DNA of 64,000 bases from Palsa-504 sp963835775 (GTDB lineage Bacteria; Actinomycetota; Actinomycetes; Streptosporangiales; Streptosporangiaceae), in NCBI GenBank assembly GCA_963835775.1, contig CAWIHB010000019.1:12883-76882 (forward strand), in the 5' to 3' direction. Below, in pieces: positions 40,981 through 48,863 of the stretch. A program made the position numbers and the translations under genes. Numbering within the stretch: position 1 is the first letter of the stretch; each line of letters opens with the position of its first letter. The notes under the pieces are model-generated. The model made no database searches. It saw only the letters and a program-made list of their open reading frames with translations, and had not been told where the DNA came from.

Positions 40981-42033
40981 TCAGCTTCCGGCGGCAGGCA
41001 AAGCGTCATCGTCGGACAGGCGGACCAGCATCTTGCCCACGTTGGCCCCGCCGAGCAGGCCGATGAAGGCGCCGACCGCCTGCTCCAGGCCTTCGACCAC
41101 GGTCTGCTTCGACACCAGCTCACCGGTCCGCAGCCAGTTCGCGACCTGCTTCTCGAATTCCGGCCGCAGGTCCTCGTGATCGCGCACGATGAAACCCCGC
41201 AGGACCAGGCGCTTGAGCACGGCCTGGATCAGGTGCTGGACCCCGGGCGCCGCCGAGGCGTCCTCCATCGTCGAGATCATCCCGCACAGCGCGATCCGGC
41301 CGTGCACGCGCAGCGCGTACAGCGCGGCGACCAGTTGATCGCCGCCCACGTTGTCGAAGTACAGGTCGATGCCGTCCGGCGCGGCCGCCGCCAGGCCCTC
41401 CGCCAGGCCGGCCCGGTAGTCGATTCCGGCGTCGAAGCCCAGCTCGTCGACCAGGATGCGGGCCTTCTCCGCCCCGCCCGCGCTCCCGATCACCCGGGAG
41501 GCGCCCAGCAGCCGGGCGAACTGGCCCGCGGCGCTGCCCACCGCCCCGGCCGCCGCGGACACGAACACCACGTCGCCCGGCCGGATCTCGCCGGCCCGGC
41601 GCAGCCCGGCGTAGGCGGTGAAACCAGTCTGGCCCAGCACGCCGAGCCAGGTGGGCAGCGGAGCCAGGCCCGGGTCGACGGTGGCGGCCGCCGCGGCCTC
41701 CACCACGGCGTAATCGCGCCAGCCCAGCCGGTGCCGGACAAAGTCGCCGGCCGCGAACCCGTCGGCGCGGCTGACCATGACCCGCCCGATGGCCGACCCG
41801 TCCAGCGGGCCGCCGACGGCGAAGTTGGTCGTGTAGTGCTTCTCGGTCGGCTCCATCCGCCCGCGCATGGCCGGGTCGACGCTCATGTACGCGTTGCGGA
41901 CCAGCAGCTGGCCCGGTCCTGGCTCGGCCACCGGCTGCTCCGCCAGCCCGAAGTTGGCCGGCGTCGGCCGCCCCTCCGGGCGGGCGACCAGCGTGACGAT
42001 CCGCGTGGTCCGCGGGATGTATTCGGCCGGCAC
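40981..42033 (-). CDS. MDR-family NADP-dependent oxidoreductase
   Basis: A 350-residue zinc-free medium-chain reductase of the leukotriene-B4-dehydrogenase/curcumin-reductase type. The N-terminus has RIVTLVARPEGRPTPANFGL and VDPAMRGRMEP; the nucleotide site is GDVVFVSAAAGAVGSAAGQF, followed by RVIGSAGGAEKARIL (A-G-x-x-E-K) and YFDNVGGDQL. It reduces an alpha-beta double bond of an enone or enal with NADPH. Of two close GTG codons, 42033 has correct spacing to GGAGGAGAG. It is in the middle of the long minus operon. Confidence 0.9.
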   Translation of the reverse strand: MPAEYIPRTTRIVTLVARPEGRPTPANFGLAEQPVAEPGPGQLLVRNAYMSVDPAMRGRMEPTEKHYTTNFAVGGPLDGSAIGRVMVSRADGFAAGDFVRHRLGWRDYAVVEAAAAATVDPGLAPLPTWLGVLGQTGFTAYAGLRRAGEIRPGDVVFVSAAAGAVGSAAGQFARLLGASRVIGSAGGAEKARILVDELGFDAGIDYRAGLAEGLAAAAPDGIDLYFDNVGGDQLVAALYALRVHGRIALCGMISTMEDASAAPGVQHLIQAVLKRLVLRGFIVRDHEDLRPEFEKQVANWLRTGELVSKQTVVEGLEQAVGAFIGLLGGANVGKMLVRLSDDDALPAAGS

Positions 42034-42119
42034 GGGCACCTCTCCTCCAGCAACCGATATCTCGGACCCTAACACCGCAGCTGGCCGCCCCGGAAGCAGT
42101 AAGTGAAGACGGATACTAG

Positions 42120-42908
42120 TTACTGCCCAGCGGGGGAAGGCGCCGGGAACGCCCCGGTGACCGCCCACTGCACGCACCGCTCCAGCACCGTGCCGAACTC
42201 CGGCACCACCCAGCTGCCCAAGTCCCGGCGGCCCAGGTCCTCGACGCCCAAGTCCTGCACGTCGAAGCGGCCGCGGCAGTGCCCGAGCGTGAAGTAGCAC
42301 ACGGTGCCCTGGCCGGTCCGCTTCAGGTACAGCACCGGCCGCGGTTCGTCGTCGGTCACCTGCCCCTCCTCGAAGCCGCGGCACCCGCCGGTGAAACGCG
42401 CGTGCAGCAGCACCTCGAGCGGCGGATGCAGCTCGCTGATGTACAGCTCGTCGCGGACCTCGAACGGCGCGAGCCCGGCTACCAGCGGGTGCCCGGGCGC
42501 GGTGATGTGCACCGTGTACGGCGCGATCGGCGGGTGGGCCAGGAACTGCCCGCCGAGCAGCTCGGCGACCCGGCCCAGCGCCCGCGGGGTCCGGTACACT
42601 CCGCCCGGCTCGGCGGGCGGGTCGATGGCCGCGTGCGTGCCGTGCAGCGCCAGCCACCGGCCGCCCCGCGCCACGAAACCCGCCAGGGCGTCCTGCTGCT
42701 CCGGCCTGGGCCGGACGTCGCAGGTGTAGCTGACCAGCAGGTCCGCCCGCTCCAGCGCGTCCAGACCGGCGAAGTCCTCGAACACCCGGGTCCGGACCTG
42801 CTCGGCCTGGCCGAGCAGGCCGAGCAGCTGGTACCTGGCGTAGTCGAAGTCGTGCCACCGCCCGCCGCAGACCAGGACGGCATCCAGCCGGCCCGCCGGT
42901 CCGGCCAT
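42120..42908 (-). CDS. ThuA-like glutamine-amidotransferase-fold protein
   Basis: A 262-residue ThuA-domain protein. It reads LDAVLVCGGRWHDFDYARYQ, then LLVSYTCDVRPRPEQQDAL, GGRWLALHGTHAAIDPP and TVHITAPGHPLVAGLAPFEV, ending with GTVCYFTLGHCRGRFDV. ThuA-like domains share the class I glutamine-amidotransferase fold but lack its catalytic triad; known members act on 3-keto-glycosides or bind sugars. A second ThuA-like gene lies 0.8 kb upstream with an SDR between. The ATG is 1 bp after the SDR stop, indicating coupling. Confidence 0.88.
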   Translation of the reverse strand: MAGPAGRLDAVLVCGGRWHDFDYARYQLLGLLGQAEQVRTRVFEDFAGLDALERADLLVSYTCDVRPRPEQQDALAGFVARGGRWLALHGTHAAIDPPAEPGGVYRTPRALGRVAELLGGQFLAHPPIAPYTVHITAPGHPLVAGLAPFEVRDELYISELHPPLEVLLHARFTGGCRGFEEGQVTDDEPRPVLYLKRTGQGTVCYFTLGHCRGRFDVQDLGVEDLGRRDLGSWVVPEFGTVLERCVQWAVTGAFPAPSPAGQ

Positions 42909-42909
42909 C

Positions 42910-43674
42910 TCAGAACTGCACGCGGCTGACGAAGCCGCCGTCCACGACCAGGTTCACGGCGTTGCAGAAGCTGGCCGCCGGGCTGGCCAGGAACGTGACC
43001 GCGCGCGCGACCTCCTCGGCGCGGCCCAGCCGCCCGAGCGGGATCCGGGCCCGGATCGTCTCGTAGAACTCCGGGCGGCCCTCGTGCAGCTTGTCCCAGG
43101 CTCCGCCGGGGAAGTCGATCGGCCCGGGGGAGACCGTGTTGACCCGGATGCCCTTCGGCGCCAGCGCGTGCCCCAGCCCGGACGCGTGCTCGAGCACGGC
43201 CGCCTTGAGCGCCGCGTAGGAGTTCGCCGACGTCGGGGGCAGGGTGTCGAACGCCGACGTCGTCCCGACCACCACGATCGCGGCCGCATCGGACCGTTCC
43301 AGGTGCGGGACGGCCGCCTCGGCGATCCTGACGAAGGCCAGCAGGTCGGCCTGGAAGCTGAGCCGCCACTGGTCCGGCCCCTTCATCGCCCCCGCCGACA
43401 CGTTGGACACCACCACGTCCAGCCCGCCCAGCTGCCCGGCCGCGGTCTCGACGAAGCCGGCCACGGCCTGCTCGTCGGCCACGTCCACCGCCTGGGTGCA
43501 GACCGTGCGGCCGGTCTCGCGCAGCTCCTTGGCCAGCGCCTCGAGCGGCTCCGCGCCGCGGGCGCACAGGGCCAGGTCGCAGCCCTCGCAGGCCAGCTCG
43601 GCGGCGATGGCCCGTCCGATGCCCCGGCTGGCGCCGGTGACGAGGGCCTTGCGCCCGGTCAACTGCATGTCCAT
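42910..43674 (-). CDS. SDR family oxidoreductase
   Basis: A 254-residue classical SDR. The cofactor motif is ALVTGASRGIGRAIAAELAC (TGASRGIG), followed by LCARGAEPLEAL (arginine after strand 2 suggests NADP), VVSNVSAG in place of NNAG, and SANSYAALKAAVLEHASG, where Y-x-x-x-K is kept. It ends NLVVDGGFVSRVQF. The missing NNAG asparagine motif is replaced by SNVSAG, a pattern of some members. The ATG at 43674 follows GGAGG. It lies between two ThuA-like genes. Confidence 0.9.
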   Translation of the reverse strand: MDMQLTGRKALVTGASRGIGRAIAAELACEGCDLALCARGAEPLEALAKELRETGRTVCTQAVDVADEQAVAGFVETAAGQLGGLDVVVSNVSAGAMKGPDQWRLSFQADLLAFVRIAEAAVPHLERSDAAAIVVVGTTSAFDTLPPTSANSYAALKAAVLEHASGLGHALAPKGIRVNTVSPGPIDFPGGAWDKLHEGRPEFYETIRARIPLGRLGRAEEVARAVTFLASPAASFCNAVNLVVDGGFVSRVQF

Positions 43675-43709
43675 GGCTGGTACCTCCGGTTAGCTCTCTG
43701 CGGGCGGGA

Positions 43710-44543
43710 TTATCGCGGGATTATCTCGGTCGGGTGCCCGGCCGCCCAGCCGCGCGCGTCCGCGGACGACACCCAGGCCACGGCGTTGGCGACCAGGCGG
43801 CGGTAGCTGGGGTGGGCGAAGGTGTCCGGCCCGTCCCCGGGCTGCAGGTAGACGACGGGGCTGCGGCCCGCGGTCTTGGCCCAGCCGATGAGGTCGCTGG
43901 CGGCCGGGTGCTGCCACGGCGGACCGTGCCGCGGCGTGCCCAGCACCTCATGGTAGGTCTCGCGGAACGGCCCGGCCTCGGCGTCGGCGCGCAGTAGCGG
44001 ATGCACGTCGGTGGCGAAAACCGGGCAGCAGTACAGCTCGTCGGACAGCGTGAAGTCGGCCACCCCGGCGCAGACCGGATGATCCGGGTCGGCCACCCGC
44101 ACGGTGTACTGGGCGTACCGGAATCCGGAGTCGGGCCAGCTCCGGCCGCGCAGCGACGCGGGCGCGTAGTGGTACCGGCCGCCGAGCACCTCGGCCCATC
44201 CCGGCCAGGCGGGCCAGCCGGCCAGCGCGTGGTGCAGGAACACGAAGCCCTGGCCGGCCTCGAGCAGCCCGGCCAGCCGCCGGGCCACCCCGGGGCCGGG
44301 CGGGACTGGCTGCGGCGCCGTCCCGCGCCGCAGGGCCAGGCCGGGCAGGTCGTAGCAGAGGATGGCGTCGAACACGCCGCGGTAATCCGGGCCGAGCCAG
44401 TCCTGCGCGGCGGGCTGGACCGCCTGCGCGAACACCCAGCCGCGCTCGGTGCAGAGGCCGGCCAGCATGCCGGTGAAGGCGTCCAGGTCGACCCGGTGGC
44501 CTCCGGTAACAGCGAGCAGGCGCAGCGGCCGGCCGGCGTCCAT
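43710..44543 (-). CDS. ThuA-like protein, second copy
   Basis: A 277-residue ThuA-domain protein, divergent from the copy at 42120-42908. It has LRLLAVTGGHRVDLDAFTGM, FDAILCYDLPGLALRRG, EAGQGFVFLHHALAGWPAWP, GGRYHYAP and VRVADPDHPVCAGVADFTLS, with SPVVYLQPGDGPDTFAHPSY near the end. The H-x-x-x-x-W and HPV positions match the first copy, so both probably fold alike and bind a related ligand. The start overlaps the upstream SDR stop by one base. A heterodimer of the two is conceivable. Confidence 0.87.
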   Translation of the reverse strand: MDAGRPLRLLAVTGGHRVDLDAFTGMLAGLCTERGWVFAQAVQPAAQDWLGPDYRGVFDAILCYDLPGLALRRGTAPQPVPPGPGVARRLAGLLEAGQGFVFLHHALAGWPAWPGWAEVLGGRYHYAPASLRGRSWPDSGFRYAQYTVRVADPDHPVCAGVADFTLSDELYCCPVFATDVHPLLRADAEAGPFRETYHEVLGTPRHGPPWQHPAASDLIGWAKTAGRSPVVYLQPGDGPDTFAHPSYRRLVANAVAWVSSADARGWAAGHPTEIIPR

Positions 44544-45292
44544 CAGGCTTTCGCGTCGCGGGCCAGGCGGAAGAAGTCCGCTCCCGCCGCGGTGTACCCG
44601 CCGTCCACGTAGATCACCTGGCCGGTGACGTAGCGCGAGTCCGGCGAGCAGAAGAAGGCGACCACGTCGGCGATCTCATCCGGCGCCCCGTACCGCCCGG
44701 CGGGCAGCGTCCGGCCGCGCCGCTGCCTGGTCGTCTCGTCCCCGTAGTGCGACAGCGTGGCCTCGGTCGGGATAATGCCGGGTCCCACCGCGTTACAGCG
44801 GACGCCGAGCGGCCCGAACTCCACCGCGGCGATCTTGGTCAGTGCCTCGAGCGCCGCCTTGGAGGCCGGGTAGACGCCGGCTCCGGTCGGGGAGTATTTG
44901 GCCGTGATCGAGGAGACGTTGACGATCGTGCCGCCCTCACCCCGGGCCATCACCGGGACCAGCTGCTGCATGAGCAGCAGCGGGCCGATCACGTTGACGG
45001 CCAGCACCCGGCTGGCCTCGTCGGCGGGGGTGGTCGCCAGCGGCGTGTACCGCCAGATCGCGGCGTTGTTGACCAGTGCGTCGCAGCGCTCGAGCCGGGC
45101 GGCCAGGGCGGCGACAGCACCCTCGTCGGTGACGTCGAGGGCGCACGCGGTCGCCCCGATCTCGGCGGCCGTCTTGGTCACCTCGGCCTCGTCGGTATCC
45201 ACGGCCCACACCGCGAAGCCGTCCGCGGTCAGCCGGGCCGCGATCGCCCGGCCCAGCCCCCGAGCCGCACCCGTCACGACCGCCGTTCGCAT
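44543..45292 (-). CDS. SDR family oxidoreductase
   Basis: A 249-residue classical SDR. It starts MRTAVVTGAARGLGRAIAAR (TGAARGLG), then WAVDTDEAEV with the acidic residue of NAD-dependent members, VNNAAIWRYTPLA (NNA), and GAGVYPASKAALEALTKIAA with Y-x-x-x-K. It ends VIYVDGGYTAAG. The ATG at 45292 follows CCAGGAGGGTG. It is the first gene of the long minus operon, directly next to the 16-bp repeat array, so it responds to that control region. Confidence 0.92.
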   Translation of the reverse strand: MRTAVVTGAARGLGRAIAARLTADGFAVWAVDTDEAEVTKTAAEIGATACALDVTDEGAVAALAARLERCDALVNNAAIWRYTPLATTPADEASRVLAVNVIGPLLLMQQLVPVMARGEGGTIVNVSSITAKYSPTGAGVYPASKAALEALTKIAAVEFGPLGVRCNAVGPGIIPTEATLSHYGDETTRQRRGRTLPAGRYGAPDEIADVVAFFCSPDSRYVTGQVIYVDGGYTAAGADFFRLARDAKA

Positions 45293-45336
45293 CGCACCCT
45301 CCTGGCCATCCACCTCGGGGGCTCCAATACTTTCTG

Positions 45337-45428
45337 TAGACAGCGTAGCCTTTCTACTGTAGGGCCAGTACGGTAAGTGCACAGTACGGTAAGTGCACAG
45401 TACGGTAAGTGCACAGTACGTAAGTGCC
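45337..45428. promoter_or_regulatory. 16-bp tandem repeats in divergent promoter region
   Basis: CAGTACGGTAAGTGCA is repeated three times exactly (45366-45381, 45382-45397, 45398-45413), followed by a fourth copy with one base lost (45414-45428). A TAGACAGCGTA motif lies at 45337-45347. The array is in the 171-bp gap between the minus operon (SDR first) and the plus operon (E1 alpha first). The palindrome GTGCAC spans copy junctions. It looks like a multi-site operator that controls both operons. Confidence 0.7.
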
Positions 45429-45463
45429 ATAAGCAGCCGCCGCACGCGCGATGTGGAGCAGCG

Positions 45464-46462
45464 ATGACCGAGACCACACAAACCGATCCGATGTCGGCGC
45501 TGCCGCCCGACCTCATCTGCGATCTGCACCGCCGCATGGTCCGGATCCGGCTCTTCGAGGAGGAGGCCGGCAAGCTGATGGAGGGCGGCCGGATGCCCGG
45601 TTTCCTGCATCTGTATGTCGGGCAGGAGGCCGTCGCGGCCGGGGTGATGGCCACGCTCGGCCCGGACGACGTGATCACCTCGACCCACCGTGGCCACGGC
45701 CACGCGGTGGCCAAGGGCGCGGACCTGCGCTACATGTATGCCGAGTTGTTCGGCAAGCAGACCGGTTACTGCAAGGGCCGCGGCGGCAGCATGCACATCA
45801 ACGACCTGAGCATCGGCATGCTCGGCGCGAACGGCATCGTGGGCGGCGGCATCCCGCATGCCGTCGGCGCGGCCTTCGCCGCGGTCTACAAGGGCCAGGA
45901 CTTCGTGGCGGTCCCGTTCTTCGGCGACGGCGCGACCAACATCGGCGCCTTCCACGAGTCGGCCAACCTGGCCGCCGTCATGCAGCTGCCCGTGGTGTTC
46001 GTCTGCGAGAACAACGGCTACGCCGAGTTCACCCCGCAGGACCGGCACATGCTGCTGAAGGACGTGGCCGACCGGGCCGCCGCCTACGGCATGCCCGCCG
46101 AGATCGTCGACGGGATGGACGCCGTGGCCGTCTACCTGACCGCCCAGCGGCTGGTGGCGCGGGCCCGGGCCGGCGAGGGCCCGTCGATGCTCGAGGCCAA
46201 GACCTACCGGTTCTACGACCATCAGGGCGTCAAGGGCCTGCGCATCCCGTACCGCACCCAGGAGGAGATCGACACCTGGAAGGACCGGGACGCGATTACC
46301 GCCCTCGAGCAGCGGATGGTCAGCGCCGGGCTGGCTCCCCAGCCTGAGCTGGACCAGGTCTGGTCCGACACCCGCGAGGAGATCGCCGCCGCGATCAAGT
46401 GGGCCGAGGACAGCCCCGACCCCGACCCGGCGCACCTGCTCGACAACGTCTACACGGTGTGA
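45464..46462 (+). CDS. 2-oxoacid/acetoin dehydrogenase E1 alpha subunit
   Basis: A 332-residue thiamine-diphosphate subunit. The ThDP motif G-D-G ... N-N spans residues 154-184 (FFGDGATNIGAFHESANLAA ... CENNGY). YCKGRGGSMHI and GANGIVGGGIPHAVGAA are typical of the PDH/acetoin branch, and the phosphorylation-loop region FYDHQGVKGLRIPYR is present. With E1 beta it decarboxylates a 2-oxoacid or cleaves acetoin and passes the acyl group to lipoyl-E2. The ATG at 45464 follows GTGGAGCAGC. It is the first gene of the plus operon behind the 16-bp repeats. Confidence 0.93.
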   Translation: MTETTQTDPMSALPPDLICDLHRRMVRIRLFEEEAGKLMEGGRMPGFLHLYVGQEAVAAGVMATLGPDDVITSTHRGHGHAVAKGADLRYMYAELFGKQTGYCKGRGGSMHINDLSIGMLGANGIVGGGIPHAVGAAFAAVYKGQDFVAVPFFGDGATNIGAFHESANLAAVMQLPVVFVCENNGYAEFTPQDRHMLLKDVADRAAAYGMPAEIVDGMDAVAVYLTAQRLVARARAGEGPSMLEAKTYRFYDHQGVKGLRIPYRTQEEIDTWKDRDAITALEQRMVSAGLAPQPELDQVWSDTREEIAAAIKWAEDSPDPDPAHLLDNVYTV

Positions 46463-46470
46463 GGACGACA

Positions 46471-47457
46471 GTGCGCGAGATCACCTACGTCAAGGCCTTC
46501 ACCGAGTCGCTCATGCAGCTGATGGCGGAGGACGAGAACGTCGTCGTCATCGGCGAGGACGTGGCCCACTACGGCGGCGTGTTCCACGCCTTCGACGGGC
46601 TGTGGAAGACCTACGGCGAGAAGCGGGTCATCGACACCCCGATCTCCGAGATGGGCTTCATCGGGATGGGCGTCGGCGCGGCCGCCCGCGGCCTGCGGCC
46701 GGTCTGCGACCTGATGTTCTTCGACTTCATCGGCGTCGCCATGGACCAGCTGTACAACCAGGCGGCCAAGCTGAAGTTCATGTTCGGCGGCGACGTCACG
46801 GTCCCGCTCACGCTGACCACGGCGGGCGGGGCCGGCCTGTCCGCGGGCCCGCAGCACAGCCAGAGCCTGGAGGCCTGGCTGGCCCACGTGCCGGGCCTGA
46901 AGGTAGCGCTGCCCTCCTCGCCGCACGACGTGAAGGGCCTGATGGTCGCGTCCGTCCGCGATGACAACCCGGTGGTCGTGGTGCTGAACAAGCGGATGCT
47001 CGGCACTAAGGGTCCGGTGCCCGAGGAGATCTACGAGATACCGCTGGGCCAGGCCGCCACCGTCCGCTCGGGCCGTGACGTGACGGTCATCGCGGTCGGT
47101 CGCATGGTCGCCGAGGCGATGACCGCGGCTGCCGACCTGGCCGGGTCCGGGATCGAGGTCGAGGTGATCGACCCGCGCACCGTCCAGCCGCTGGACAGCC
47201 AGGCCATCCTGGACTCCGTCCGCCGGACCAACCGCGCCGTGGTCGTGCACGAGGCGGTCACCTTCGGCGGCATCGGCGCCGAGATCGCGGCCCAGATCCA
47301 GGAGGAGGCCTTCGACTACCTGGACGCCCCGGTGCTCAGGCTCGGGGCCCCGTTCTCACCCGTGCCGTTCAGCCCGGTGCTGGAACGGGCCTACATCCCG
47401 GACAGCAACCGGATCGCGGCCGGGGTCCGGCGGCTGCTCGAGCGCTCCGGGGGCTGA
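46471..47457 (+). CDS. 2-oxoacid/acetoin dehydrogenase E1 beta subunit
   Basis: A 328-residue transketolase-like subunit. It begins REITYVKAFTESLMQLMAED, has VVVIGEDVAHYGGVFHAF, DTPISEMGFIGMGVGAAARG, HSQSLEAWLAHVPGLKVALP and the C-terminal VIDPRTVQPLDSQAIL, VVVHEAVTFGGIGAEIAAQI. It completes the ThDP site of E1 alpha. GTG at 46471 follows GAGGACG 6 bp after the E1 alpha stop. Full length, no defect seen. Confidence 0.93.
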   Translation: MREITYVKAFTESLMQLMAEDENVVVIGEDVAHYGGVFHAFDGLWKTYGEKRVIDTPISEMGFIGMGVGAAARGLRPVCDLMFFDFIGVAMDQLYNQAAKLKFMFGGDVTVPLTLTTAGGAGLSAGPQHSQSLEAWLAHVPGLKVALPSSPHDVKGLMVASVRDDNPVVVVLNKRMLGTKGPVPEEIYEIPLGQAATVRSGRDVTVIAVGRMVAEAMTAAADLAGSGIEVEVIDPRTVQPLDSQAILDSVRRTNRAVVVHEAVTFGGIGAEIAAQIQEEAFDYLDAPVLRLGAPFSPVPFSPVLERAYIPDSNRIAAGVRRLLERSGG

Positions 47458-47458
47458 G

Positions 47459-48834
47459 GTGGCGGTCGAGGTCCTGATCCCCAAGCTGGGGCTGACCATG
47501 GAAACCGGGCTGATCGAGGAGTGGCTGGTCGAGCCCGGCACCGCGGTCAAGCCGGGTGACCCGCTGCTGCGGCTGGCCACCGACAAGGTGAACGTCGAGG
47601 TGGAGGCGGAGGAGCCGGCCTGTTCCACCCGGCCGTGGCGTCCGGCACCGAACTGCCGCCCGGCGCCCTGATCGGCTGGCTGCTGGAGGCCGGCGAAGAG
47701 CCCCCCGGAGCCGCCGCCGGTTCCCCGCCCCCCGCGGCCGCGGCGCCGGCTGCGACCGGGACGCCGGCCGCGACCGAGGCACCGGCCGCCGCCGGCCCAC
47801 AGGCCGGACCTCAGAACGGCGCCCCGCCGGCCCGCACCGGCCGGCTGTTCGCCTCGCCCAACGCCCGCCGCGTGGCCCGCGAGCGCGGGATCGACGTCGC
47901 CCGGCTGAACGGCACCGGCCCGGGCGGGCGCATCATCACGGCCGACGTACTCGACGCGGCAGCCACCGCGCCCGGCGTCCCGGGCCAGGTGACCTCGCCG
48001 CTGGTCCGGCGGGACGCCGCTGCGGCCCGGGTGGACCTCGGCGCCGTGGCCGGCACCGGCCCGGGCGGCAAGGTCCTCCGCTCCGACGTCCAGGCCGCCG
48101 CGGCCGCCCAGGCGCCGGACGGCGGCCAGGCGGCCCCGCTAGCCGCGGCCCAGGTCATCCCGCTCACCGGCATGCGCGGCGTCATCGCCTCCCGGATGCA
48201 CGCCAGCCTGCACGAGATGGCCCAGCTCACGCTGGGCGCCGACGCGGTCATGGACGCCGCGGTGGCGCTGCGGGCCGAGCTCAAGGAGCAGTGGCAGCAG
48301 GCCGGGATGCCGGTGCCGACGATCACCGACCTGGTGGTCCGGGCCGCCGCGCTGGCCCTGCGCGAGCACCCGCGCCTCAACGCGTCGGTGCACGACAACG
48401 CCGTCCACGTTCAGCCCGAGATCAACGTGGGCCTGGCCGTCGCCCTCGAGGAGGGCCTCATGGTCCCCGTCCTCAAGCGCGCCGACCAGCTGCCGCTGTC
48501 CATGATGGCCGCCGAGAGCCGCCGCCTGGCCCAGGGTGCCCGCGACGGCCGCCTGGCCCTGGCCGAACTCGAGGGCGGCACCTTCACGGTAAGCACGCTG
48601 GGCAGCTACGGCATCGACTTCTTCACCCCGGTGATCACCCCCGGCCAGGTCGCGATCCTGGGCGTCGGCCGGCTCCGCAACTCGGTCCGGTGGGAAGGGA
48701 CGACCCCCGTGCGCACACAGGTGCTGACCCTGAGCATCACCTTCGACCACCGGGCCGTCGACGGCGCACCGACCGCCGAATTCCTGCGCTCCGTGGTGTC
48801 ACGCCTGGCCCACCCGCTGTCATTGCTCGCTTAA
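47459..48834 (+). pseudogene. Dihydrolipoamide acyltransferase (E2), frameshifted
   Basis: The gene starts at a GTG (47459) with a lipoyl domain (VEVLIPKLGLTMETGLIEEW ... LLRLATDKVNVEV, lipoyl lysine in TDKV). At about 47617 the frame changes: CCGGCCTG should read CCGGGCCTG to continue into LFHPAVASGTELPPGALIGW. After that the other frame is open to 48834, with an Ala/Pro linker, two peripheral-subunit-binding-like segments (SPNARRVARERGIDVARLNG and a second ending GTGPGGKVLRSDV) and the catalytic core with HRAVDGAPTAEFL. One missing G explains everything. Either the gene is newly inactivated or the base is a sequence error or a programmed shift. Confidence 0.8.
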
Positions 48835-48863
48835 CCGTACCGGCGCCCGCCACAGGAGGACTC

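Noticed and set aside
42118..42128. AGTTACTGCCC shared with 27433-27443
   Set aside because: One copy overlaps a stop codon and only 11 bp match, so it may be chance.
45366..45428. 16-bp repeats as a CRISPR array
   Set aside because: The units are directly adjacent without spacers and no cas genes are present.
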